Shown one piece after another: positions 52,901 to 62,721 of a stretch of 64,000 bases of DNA. The position numbers and the translations under genes are program-made. Positions within the stretch are counted from its first letter, which is position 1; every line of letters begins with the position of its first letter. The notes below the pieces were generated by a model. It had not been told where the DNA came from and ran no database searches. It saw only the letters and a program-made list of their open reading frames with translations. This DNA comes from Macropodus opercularis (lineage: Eukaryota; Chordata; Actinopteri; Anabantiformes; Osphronemidae), in the NCBI GenBank assembly GCA_030770545.1, contig CM061098.1, positions 9,927,501 through 9,991,500 on the forward strand, written 5' to 3'.

Positions 52901-53714
52901 TTTGCCATAATTCACCAGTCGGTGGCCTGCTGGCTTTTCCAAGCGGTTGTTCTGAAAGATGACGGACGCCAGAAGGTAGACCTTGTCTGGAAAACCCAGC
53001 GGACCTCGGTCAGCAGCCTGGAGCTCTGGGAGAGCGGCCGCGACGTCGCTGCTGGGTGGCTCATCCAGCGGAGGCGAGTCTTTGCTGCTTGCAGGCTCTG
53101 AACTTGCCTTTTTTGTCCTAGTTGAGTGCTTGGAACGACCTGCAACATTTTTATTTTTGACCATGCTCTCAAATCTTCCTTTTGGTTTCTGACACCTGGA
53201 AGCACACATTGAACAAGTTACACAAAGAACTAAATCAGCTTTTTATAAAGATACATTTCAAACCTTTATTCTGTGAACTTCCATTGGCTTACAAGAAAAC
53301 CCAACAACCTTGAGCAAAAATGTTCAGAACTTGGTTAAATAAATGACGCAACACTAGCCTTACATTTTCTAAATGCTTAGTTTAGGTCAACTGGTTAGCA
53401 TGGCTAGCGTTAGCATTAAACTTGCTGTAACGTATACTGCCGTTAAGGTATATCTTTAACCGCGCTAGCTGTGGTTAACGGGTGTTCCGTTCTGTTTTTA
53501 AGTGCCGTTACCTTATTCGGTCCGCTTTTCTCTTCCAGAGGTTCTGCAGTGGGACCCAGGCCGGTTCATATTCAGTTCGTGCCACTGGTGCCGCTGGTTT
53601 CACGCCCTCAAACGCCACACCTTCAATAAATCTGGGTCCGTTATGAGGCGACGGGCGTTTCCACTGACGTTTGCTGTAACAGCAGCTTCTGCTCTTTCGC
53701 TCTTCTGTCGTCAA
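37994..53714 (-). CDS. nsun7: NOL1/NOP2/Sun domain family member 7, RNA m5C methyltransferase-like protein
   Basis: NSUN7 belongs to the RNA cytosine-5 methyltransferase family and is linked to sperm motility in mouse. Exons on the minus strand: 53714-53512, 53195-52819, 48879-48821, 46945-46815, 46728-46576, 46111-45928, 45278-45041, 44460-44317, 44233-44132, 42829-42694, 41849-41726, 38738-38477, 38406-37994. All phases join to 841 residues, against about 718 in human. Matches to NSUN7 include FPDKVYLLASVIFQNNRLEK, RVGLLAVMLYDFQDRKF, KLAASLARCRIKQDLLSIH, VRVILLTPKCS, VSNPVEF, YPEENE and LEPSEHNNGCFLAVLTRE. The motif IV cysteine is present (Cys479), but motif VI reads Thr541-Ser542-Ser543, so the usual catalytic cysteine is missing. 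The start at 53714 is the most upstream in-frame ATG of exon 1; a second in-frame ATG in exon 2 (at ESMVKN) is an alternative. The tail is basic, proline-rich and poorly conserved. Convergent with apbb2. Confidence 0.93.
40225..40515 (-). repeat. Teleost interspersed repeat (LINE or SINE 3' tail type)
   Basis: Text such as GGAGCCTGTCCCAGCTGTCT, GGACAGGTCGCCAGTCTGTC, TTTGGACTGTGGGAGGAAGC and GGGAGAACATGCAAACTC is highly characteristic of a repeat that I recognise as ubiquitous in fish genomes. It lies in an nsun7 intron. The orientation is opposite to the fragment at 25092-25196. The family name is uncertain. Confidence 0.75.
41924..41970 (+). repeat. Fragment resembling a common fish repeat tail (CTTTATTAGTCCAACAGTGG)
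   Basis: The words CTTTATTAGTCCAACAGTGG and GAGAAATTGC resemble the conserved tail of abundant fish retroelements. It is short and located in an nsun7 intron. A weaker look-alike (TTATCCCACTTGGGGAAATT) is at about 51780-51800. Confidence 0.35.
42374..42401 (+). repeat. CA microsatellite
   Basis: A CA run of about 14 units in the nsun7 intron just downstream of the motif VI exon. Confidence 0.95.
48880..52818 (-). other. 3.9 kb second intron of nsun7
   Basis: It lies between the exon ending NTLK and the exon encoding YQELLEDIM. It is AT-rich with a possible repeat-tail remnant near 51780-51800. No exon or independent gene was recognised. Confidence 0.7.
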
Positions 53715-56700
53715 CTGGTGAAAGTACTTGAAAAGTGTTCAGACACCCGGAGTTGACTCTGCCTAAAAATAAACTTTCTAAATGTCTGTCAACGCGGCGG
53801 AGCTGTCTGGATTAGCGCTCCCGTCACTATGACAACCGCGTGTTTAGTTCAAGGTCCCGTTCTTCACGCACCGGGAGTTAATCTCCTTAAAACCGTACGT
53901 CCTCCGTCTTTATGGAAAACGCGGTGTTGTTAAACGTTTACACGGCCTTGTGGAGGGAAATGACTCCGCCAGGGAACAAGGAGACACCAACTGGCTGAGA
54001 ATAGCGTGAAAGCCGCTTTTGCAGGTCCATGAAGCAGGTTTTAGCCATAAACCAGGGGCGTAACTAGAAGGTGTAACCTCTGGGCAGAAAGGGGTTCAGA
54101 GCCCCCCCACCCCCCAGTCATTGTACCACTATTGTCCTGGGTCTAAGAAAACTGGGTCTGCATAAAAATGTCAGGATGCTTTTTAGTTACACAAATGTCA
54201 TGTTTTTATTGTTATCTGTATATTGTAAAAGTAATGACTCAATATATACTTACAGTAGTTTGCAATATGTATGATTTTAAGAAGCCACTTAGGCAACTAA
54301 TATATTGTGTTATTATAATGATTTTACCTTTTAACACAAGTAGTATGGTAATGCGGCTGGTTAATCTTGGTTGACTGATTTGCAGTTAATTTTACTGAAT
54401 TATAAATTGTGTTGTTGAGGATGAGCATATTGCATATAAACTGTCAATGTGGAAAGAAAGTTGCATAAATTGGCGCATTCATGTGGTCTCCAATGTTGTT
54501 TATGGATGGAAATGAAGTAAAAGTACTTCTTTCTTTTGATGACAGGTCAGTTAGTCCTTCGTCCTTTTGTGTGCCTTTGTAAGTGGCCATGGATAATGCT
54601 TTTCTAAGTGACAATTTGTAAAGCACTTAGTAGTTTTGCCAGCAATACTGATCTACTTTGTTGTTCAAATTACATGGTCGGCATTCATGGCGGTTTCTGG
54701 TGGTGATTGCAGCCTGTCGTGGCCTCTGCAGCTCACTGAGCATTAATGGAATGAAATCCAGTCTGCTAAAATATTCTCAGTTGTATCAGTTGCATGATAA
54801 GCACGACTTTCTAGAAGGGGAGACGAAACCCTCACTTCTCCACATTTGATCTCTGTGCAAGATAGCACATAATAGAGACTCAACAGCAATCAACAGGCTG
54901 CCTGCTTCTCCAGTATTTTCTATGGACGTTAGATTTAACAGCGGATTGATGGAGTAAGATATTTAAACTCCAGCCTTACGTAGCCTGCAAGGCAAACAAA
55001 TAGACTAAAATCACAGTAATCTAATTGTGTAATAGATTCCTGAACATGGTGAAAAGAATATGTGAACAGGTCTGGGGTGCAAATGTTTTGCACTTGTGTT
55101 GCCTCATGCAGCTTCAAACAGCTTCGGAGCAACCGCTGACACATTTGTAAGTTAGAAAGGATCGCCATCTACTGTAACACGAAGGTATTGCAGAACAATA
55201 CAGCGTAGAAACAAAGATGCTAGAAGCTATGAAGAAACGGGTTCGAAAACCGACCCTGCCTTTTGTCCAATAACATCAGGTATTGGCTCCCAAACCCCTA
55301 AGACAAAAATAGTCCTGTCAACTTGTGCTCCACTGTAATTGTAGGTATGTTTAAAATGATAAATATACAGTAATACATAATATTCATATATACGTCGTTG
55401 TAGGTATAGCATTTCTTGCTGACATTCGGTAAAGTAAAAATATAAATTTGCACAATAATACAAATACATTTATATCTGGTATCAACAAACCAGTTTTCCC
55501 CTTTCCTGTTGTTTTCTTTCCTCCCACAGTCACCTTGCATACAGTACACGCACACACACTGGACATTTCAAGTTCAAGGTATGGGTTTTTGGAAGAAGGG
55601 GGTAAGTGTGCACGTTCTATTACATAATTGATGCTCCATATTATCTTACATTCTCAATGACCTGGCTGTGCTACACACAAAGCTCGTTCATTAACTATTC
55701 ACTGGATGATTTTGAACAGGAAAATGATTCTGTGCAGCATCCGGAGCAAACCCTGACGCTGTGTCTGTCAGCCTCAGGCTTCTGATTTCACTGTAGTGAA
55801 TAAGACATGCGCTGTCTCCACTGGTAATATTTTATAGACACTAGATCCCCTTACGTGTCTTCAGTAGTCAGATGATGAAGTACCCTCACTTCAAGAGTCT
55901 GTTTGATGGCATTTAATTTGATTGACTGTACTAGGCTGGGTTAGGGTTAGGGTTAGTCTGAGAGTGTGGAAGGTAAAGTAACCAACAATGCAGAAAACTT
56001 GTAAAATGTAATAATTATCAATAGTTAGTGTGAGAGCTGAGCAACAGCTCTGATATCAGATATCTCCAATATCACTAATCACTCATATGAGATATCACAG
56101 ACATCACCGTGTTGTGTGTCTATTTTTGTGTTTGTGTTGATGGGGTCTTTGTGTGTGTTTCTATTTCTGTGTGTGGACTGAGAAGCAAGTTCGAAATGTT
56201 TCTCCTTCTGCGTCTCTCAGAGACAAATTTACATTCCAACCAATGTGGAAAAATCAGGACCGAGCTGCGCTTTGAGGCTGATAGATACTAACGTGTAGGT
56301 CTGTTGGCTTCTTTAGACACAACATTAGAAAGAAGACACATTTTCCTACTATTGAGTGAATTTAAGTGTATAAAGAGTGAAAATTGTGTTTGTAATCACA
56401 ATTTAACATAAAACAGAAACTCACACTCCAGCTCACGCAATACACACTAATGGAAAGGCTCAAAAATCTCCCAAAACTAAGCAAAGTGTCACTGGTCAAA
56501 CTGATCTAAACAGATAATAGATAGAAGTTGACGGGAAGTTGAGCGATGATTCACATAGATGACCATTTTAAAAAAACAATGAAAAAAAGTTGAATAAAGT
56601 TGAAAGTATAAAAGAAAGCATATTTGTCATAACTTGCTCATAGTAAATGTTTCTCTGTTTTTGTTGGAGATTTAGGCCGTTAAATCACCTGTGTTTTTGT

Positions 56701-56973
56701 CGGTCAGCAGCTCATAAGCGTTCGGCGTCTTTTCTGTAACAGCTCTGCCACATTATGCCACAAATTACATTTTCTAGTTAGAATTTATACTCTAACTTTC
56801 AAATGTGTGGTATTGCCTGCACATGATGTCATAATTTATTAATTCTTTTTTTATGAGTCCATACCTTATGGATAAATATTAATTCATTATGCAAATAAGT
56901 AAATATGACTTTTAACATGTCATAATGGTTTTATGTGTGTATGCAATAAAACAAAGAAAACAAGTAAGTGTTG
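53715..56973. other. Spacer between the nsun7 5' end and the chrna9 3' end
   Basis: The nsun7 promoter should lie in the first few hundred bases (about 53715-54000), which have more CG dinucleotides than the sequence beyond. The rest is AT-rich without recognisable genes. It contains a C-rich patch at about 54100-54118 and a short TTAGGG array at 55938-55956. RBM47, which lies between NSUN7 and CHRNA9 in human, is not found here. Confidence 0.6.
55938..55956 (+). repeat. Short interstitial telomere-like array (TTAGGG type)
   Basis: Three GGGTTA units in perfect tandem followed by G, in the spacer between nsun7 and chrna9. It is too short to be a telomere relic without other evidence. Confidence 0.85.
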
Positions 56974-56979
56974 TTTATT
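56974..56979 (-). terminator. Probable polyadenylation signal of chrna9
   Basis: AATAAA on the minus strand (TTTATT on plus) lies about 70 bases beyond the chrna9 stop codon, implying a short 3'UTR. Longer alternatives cannot be excluded. Confidence 0.5.
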
Positions 56980-57047
56980 TCTGTGAATGTATTCATACAG
57001 TTATTAATAATAAAAATAGAATATAAACAGGTTTAAAAAATACTTCT

Positions 57048-60000
57048 TTAAGTATCAGTGCTTGGAGATGGTGCTTTGCCAATGATGAGAATGCTCATAA
57101 GGAAGACCATAATGAAAAAGATCCACATGAAAAACCTGTCCATTACCTTAGCGATCTTCTTCCATTCTGCCCCCTTGGCGCATGTGGCCCTCTGCTCTCT
57201 GAAACAGTTGGCGATGTATTCCACATTTCGTACCAGCTTGGTGTCCACACCAGACAAGCCACTGCCATGTGCACAAAACACACAGGGGCCAAAGGTTACA
57301 GTGGGGCTTTGAGGAGGTGGCTTTTTGTCTTCTGGACAGCAGGGGATTTTTTGATCTTCAGGACAACAGGGGACCTTCTGCTCATTGTTACAGCAGTCAC
57401 CTGTTCGGATTCTACCATTAGAGCCTTCATACTTTCCAGGTGCAAAGCTGCAAACCCTCACTCTGGGATGGTGCTGTGGCTTCGGGGTCTGGGGCCTGGG
57501 GTACTTGTGACTGTGCTGGTCCTTTCGGCTACTGTGACTCCTTGGGTTTCCATTTGCGTGAATGTGGGAGCTGTGGTGCTGGTGACCGATGTCGTCTTGA
57601 GGGGAAGCAACAGACGAGGAAGAAGAGGAGGCAGAGGCACAATTCTCACCCACCTCATAAACAAAGAAAATCTTGGACATGTAGTCAATGATGAGGACTT
57701 TTGCCCAGTGAGGGACTGGTTTGGCCTCAGCACCACAGAAGTGAATGTTCATGATGAAGATGGTCAGCGCTGTGGAGGCTGTGACCATGGTCATAGTGGC
57801 AATGTAGTACTTCCCTGTGTAGAACAGGAAAACAAGCAAGAACTCTCAAAACTAATAAGATCATCTGGTATTTAGAGAATATTATTTGAACATGGGCACA
57901 CAAAACAAACATTAAATTACACATTAATTGGTTTTCAAAATCCTAAATGCATTCCTACCTATAAGCGGCACACTCTCCGATGGGGGCATGCTCTCAGCCA
58001 CCATTAGCTGGAACACAGTGAGAGCCAGAAGAACCGTCACTCCGAGAGAAACCTTCTCCCCAGAGTCCGCAGGCAAGTAGAACCCCAGCGGGGCTAAGAA
58101 GGAGATGAGGAAGCAAGGGAGGAGGAGGTTGAAGATGTAGAAGGAGGAGCGACGCTGCAGGAGCACCGTGTACGTGATGTCTGGATACGGGTCGGAGCAG
58201 CAGCCGTACATGATGACATTCTTGGTGGCTGGCATCCCGTGGCACTCCCACTCCACGTTCTCCACAAAGTCTGACAGGTCACCACTGTTCATGCCCATAA
58301 TGATGTCTACCTGGAATTAGGCTCATGATTGAATGACATTTCACCAGACAAGACAAATGTACATGTTGACCCTGACTCATTGCCGCCTCGTGTTACCGTC
58401 TTTGTCTTATCAATGTATCTCATCGCAAGAACACACTTGTCTGTTTGACTTCTTCAAGCTTAGCAGTCTCAGTTACTCTCTTGGGTCAATGCCTCACAAC
58501 CATGACCTCTGTGATTTTGGATTTGGACGACACCAATATTCACGAAAGAGATGGATTTATCCTCTGTGACATGTATATGTGCTCTTTCATACCTGGTTGC
58601 CATTGTAGGTCCAGGAGCCAAAAGTGAGGTTACATTCCTGGCTGTCAAAAGGGAAGTAGGAGACGTCCACCACGCAGGAGCTCTTGGTGATGGCAGGAGC
58701 ATCCCAGGTGATCTCCCCGTTGTAGCGCAGTTTCACATTGGTGTCCATCGGCCCTGAGAAGTCATCATCTGCTCTGCAGGGAAATAATGTGTCATTACCT
58801 ATAACATACAGTATGTTGCACCATATATCATTTTTTCAGTTTTATTCTGTGATAGCTGTATATGATATTTGCTCAAGTATCTTCCAACAACTGCAACAGG
58901 TCAGCAGTTTGTTATATCGCAAATGGTAAATGAGGCTTTTATGGTAAAATGCAATTCCAATCTTACATCTAGTGAGATTATTAGTGAAGCACCATAGAGA
59001 AATGTTCGTCTGTGGAAGTGCTTAGCTCCCAAGGGGGATGTGTGTAATTCTGCCTCTTGCTGGAATTAGTCTTTCGAAACTGACACTGCAATAACAGTGT
59101 TTTAACATATTACAGGGGCCATAGATACTCATATGAATACAAGAAGTGAAAGATAAGGATACGAATGTGTGTGTGTGTGTCATATGGGCGTACTTGTTAT
59201 ACAGGACAAGATCGGGCCTCCACACCAGGCTGCTGGGAATGTGGATCACCTCAAGTCCATCATAGTCTTCTTTATTCCACTTCAGGTAAGCATCATGCCA
59301 TGTCTGCCTGATCCACAGGTAGGCAATCAGCACCTGGTTCCTCTCATCCTTTACACACACACACACACACAGATTGACGGAATTTAAGCAGGATGTTCAG
59401 TGACAGCTCTGTCCTATCTTTAACCTCATACTGCTCATCCAAACATGTGCACAACACTAATTGAATATGGGCTGACACAGCACTGAACCCGAACAGAAAC
59501 CTGAGCCAGCTGAGTAACAGTAGGCCCAGGCCATACAGTAGGAGGTCCGCTTTCATTCACGCACATCAGCACCTCCAAACTCATCTTTAGGTGGCCACTG
59601 TCTTTCTAAACATAAACCTCAGTAAGTATTGTCAGGTTTTTTTCTATGTTCTATCAGATACAACCTAAAGCTTGACAGTAGCAGGTTGACGAACGGCCAA
59701 AATGTTGTGGATTGTTTTATGTTGCTCTAATGTAGTAGGAACTCTTTGTACGTGTGCTATACATTACACATAATTAGTACTTGAACCCACCATGTCTTTG
59801 ATCTGAGAGAGGGTGATCTGTAGGGTGACATTGAGGGCACTGTCTGTGTCCTCTACAGGCCGCAGGGCACTGGAATAATTCTCCATCAGATCGTTTAGCA
59901 GTTTCTGGGCATAGTGACCCTGAGCGGAATGAGACACTGGGCAGAGAAACAACACGCTCATCAGTCTTTGTCAAGCTTCAATGTATACGTTTACCATTAG

Positions 60001-60380
60001 ACATTAATGTGTTTATTTTTATTACTGATTAGTTCTATACACTTAACCCAAAAATGGTGTGTAGTCATTTTTTTAATTAGGTGTACAGTAGACAACATAA
60101 AACTAAGTATACAACTAACTAAATAAACATATATTTAGATTTTTTGTTATTTGATTTAAAGACGCATACAAAATTCAACATACAGCATAACTGCAGTCAC
60201 CAGTGCACTTATTGATAAACTACATGCTTTTGCCAAATAAGATAATGGCTCAATTTTAAAACAATAAATAAAACGAAATAACCGCAACACATTTTGGCGC
60301 AAGCAAGAGCTCAACTTACCTTCAGGTAGCAGCATCACTAGATAGACGAGTGGAACCATCTTGAGCGTTCGTGAACACAT
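57048..60380 (-). CDS. chrna9: Neuronal nicotinic acetylcholine receptor subunit alpha-9
   Basis: A ligand-gated cation channel subunit; in vertebrates alpha9 with alpha10 mediates efferent cholinergic inhibition of hair cells. Exons on the minus strand: 60380-60320, 59936-59791, 59348-59194, 58773-58593, 58310-57959, 57814-57048. Phases join to 553 residues, against about 479 in human. The protein has a hydrophobic signal peptide (VPLVYLVMLLP), the Cys-loop Cys154 to Cys168 with 13 residues between, the loop C vicinal pair Cys218-Cys219 (YGCCSDPYPD) that marks an alpha subunit, M1 (LLLPCFLISFLAPLGFYLPA), M2 (EKVSLGVTVLLALTVFQL), M3 (YYIATMTMVTASTALTIFIM) and M4 near the C-terminus (DRFFMWIFFIMVFLMSILII). 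NIHFCGAEAKPVPHWAK after M3 favours alpha9 over alpha10, although parts of M2 read alpha10-like. The extra length is in the M3-M4 loop, which is Ser/His-rich with repeated Cys-Cys pairs. Neighbours nsun7 and apbb2 support CHRNA9. Confidence 0.93.
59353..59371 (+). repeat. CA microsatellite (TG on the chrna9 sense strand) at a splice acceptor
   Basis: On the minus strand a pure TG run ends four bases before the exon that starts at 59348. The tract occupies the place of the polypyrimidine tract. Confidence 0.95.
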
Positions 60381-61387
60381 CTAAGAAGAAACAAAAGGTG
60401 ACGCGGTCCAGTCTAAAGGTCCTTTGGTTTCTTTTAACAGACCTACATGATGTCCATTCAACCCCAGTTGAACCCAGCAGCAGATAGCAGAGCCCAGTTT
60501 CATCCGGTCGTCATCGTGATCAGGCCCGCTCTTACAGCTTGGCAGGGGAGCAGTGAGCCTGCTCACTGAGACACGGAATAAAACCCCAGCTATCACATGG
60601 CAGCACCACACTGAGACACAGGATGCGCACGAATCACCGCCTCACGACACACTACGCTATCCACGTCAATCAAATGCCTGCAGCCATGTAGGCTGGTGGT
60701 TTGGTCTGGTTAGTATGAAGTCAAATAGGTCTCTGAAGTTGGACCACTTCAGCAAACTTTCAAAGGTTTTAGATTCCATTTCAAAAAATATGAAATTCCA
60801 TATGGATTCAATAGGGGTTAAACTGAAAATACTGCCCCACAGATGTACTGTACTATTGTCTGTCTGTCTAGTCACAGCTTTTTCTCGGTTATGCGAGTAT
60901 GAAGGCTGAATAGCGTACAGATTATAGTAAAGGATTCTTGGAAAGCTCTACCACGGCACAACATGCTAGCAAGCAGGCCATCTGGTTAGCAGATGGAGCT
61001 CACCATCAGTTTTCCTAACTATACGTGTGTGCATGTATCACTGACTCGTGGATGCTTAAACACTTCAGAACCCAAGGCAAACAGCAGTGAGCAGCATTCA
61101 AAATAAAAAGTCTTTAACTAAATTGGCTTAACTGGCTACACATTCTGTTTTTGTTTTCCTCACTGTGCGTTGGATCTTGAGCATCAGCATCATTTTGGCA
61201 AGGGAGAATAAATTAGACTGTAATGTGCAGATATAGTAACAGAAGATTACATTCGTTTCAAGATGGTTTTTGGTGTTTCTTCGATTTTCTAATAATAATA
61301 AAAAAATATTTTTACAAAAATTGAAAAATCTTGACCAGTCAACACAGAAAAGACAGTAAGGATTTAATTTACACAGACTTTAATATC
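60381..61387. other. Spacer between the chrna9 start and the ube2k 3' end
   Basis: This should contain the chrna9 promoter and 5'UTR just right of 60380. No TATA box or CpG island stands out and no coding similarity was found, including to RHOH, which neighbours CHRNA9 in human. Confidence 0.5.
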
Positions 61388-61393
61388 TTTATT
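61388..61393 (-). terminator. Possible polyadenylation signal of ube2k
   Basis: AATAAA on the minus strand (TTTATT on plus), about 1.04 kb beyond the ube2k stop. The interval 61394-62431 shows no other coding content and would be 3'UTR. Several other AT-rich sites lie between, so the choice is uncertain. Confidence 0.35.
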
Positions 61394-62359
61394 TACAGAT
61401 GAATCTTTTGACATATTTATCCGTTTGGTGTTAGGATGATGCAATCTTATTCAAAGTGAATTTGAATTATCTCCTTACAGCCTTGTGAAAGGTTGATTTG
61501 CTTTGCTTTAAAAACAAGAATCTAAATGTATTCCCATACTGTAGGTGACCAAAACCAAATAAAAATGTTTTTAAAAATGTGGCAGAGGGGGAGAGTTGAA
61601 ATAAGACTCACACTCAATGGGGATAAAACCTGGCTGCAGATGTTTTAGAGTGAATGTGAAAAAAATATGTCATAATATGACCATGGCTACTGTGTGAACC
61701 ACTCAGTGATAATTGATTGAGGAGTTGGTTTTTAAAATCAGGCAATAAGTGTTATTCTACTCTGGGTTAGAGTAACTCCATATTTGCTACATGGTGCATT
61801 TGTTTGTCATTTTAGTGCTATAGAGAACACTATAAACACCGAAGAGCCCAAAAACTGTTGCAAAAAAAAAAAAAGTGTACAAGTAGATGAGTGATGAAGT
61901 AGTAATGTTGAACACAGCGTAAGGGAATTTCAAGTGATACCGGTTTACAAATGTAGTTAGGCTACGATTAGACTTAATGCCTGTTCATTGTGGGTAAAAA
62001 GCAGGATCAGATGCAAACAAGCCTTTTTTTTTTTATATCGCTCAACTCTGTCCTACAAAATATTTTAATAAATAAAATTAAATGCACTGCATAGGCAAGG
62101 ATGCTGCAATCAGCCAGAAAAGCTGGGTGACTGGATTCAAATAGAATGGAATGTGGCTGGATTTCTGAACTTATACTAACCTAAAACCAGAAATAAGCTC
62201 ACAGAGCAACTGACTGAAGTGTGGTACAACAGAGGCCATGAGTGGGAAGGATATTTGCCACACAGTAGGGATAAAAGGAGGGAGGAGGAGTCCACCATAA
62301 ACGCAAGGTGTGACAGGGAAGGAGAGGTTTTCAGACAAGTGGGTTTTGAAGGAGAGACG

Positions 62360-62360
<1 letters not shown>

Positions 62361-62387
<27 letters not shown>
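62361..62387 (+). repeat. GT microsatellite in the ube2k 3'UTR
   Basis: A GT run of about 13 units, 45-71 bases beyond the ube2k stop codon, so it is predicted to be transcribed as a CA run in the mRNA. Confidence 0.95.
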
Positions 62388-62396
<9 letters not shown>

Positions 62397-62431
62397 AGGA
62401 GAGAAGAGTTGGCTGAAGAACGTGTCAAGAT

Positions 62432-62721
62432 TCAGTTACTGAGAAGCAGCTCTGTCGCTGTCTCCACGTCCCAAGATTTTGACGACAACGCCACTATTAC
62501 TGCATTCTGGAAAGAAAATCAAAAGCAGTCAAAAACATGAACTCAGTAGCACAGTGCACAGCAGGAGAGAGAAATTGTTTAGTGACACTTACTTTTTCAA
62601 AGCCCATGGCACAGAGCTTGTCTATTTTACGTGTGTACTCTGGACTGGAAACGGGAGCGCCTGCATAGACGTGAGACCAGAGCCTTGCTGTCTGTTTGAA
62701 CATCTCTGGGTTCTGCTTGTA
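62432..62721 (-). CDS. ube2k: Ubiquitin-conjugating enzyme E2 K, last two coding exons
   Basis: UBE2K (E2-25K) is a ubiquitin-conjugating enzyme that builds K48-linked chains and has a C-terminal UBA domain. Two exons are seen on the minus strand: 62721-62593 (43 codons, YKQNPEMFKQTARLW, then HVYAGAPVSSPEYT) and 62506-62432 (24 codons plus stop, SSKSWDVETATELLLSN). Both start in phase 0 and read straight through. They are almost identical to the human C-terminus as I recall it, with small changes such as GFEK for GFDR. The UBC catalytic core and the rest of the gene should lie beyond 64000; I found no further exon between 62722 and the edge. The human gene lies at 4p14, in the same neighbourhood as CHRNA9. 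Confidence 0.95.

Noticed and set aside
53715..57047. Search for RBM47 between nsun7 and chrna9, as in the human order
   Set aside because: No RNA-recognition-motif signature was found on either strand, and the 3.3 kb spacer is probably too small.
57267..57875. 202-codon open frame on the plus strand across the last chrna9 exon
   Set aside because: It lies exactly opposite the chrna9 coding exon and its intron, has no recognisable domain, and is explained as a shadow of a GC-biased real exon.
60381..62431. Search for RHOH, an uninterrupted GTPase frame, next to chrna9
   Set aside because: No GTPase motifs (GxxxxGK, DTAG, NKxD) appear in any frame of the spacer.
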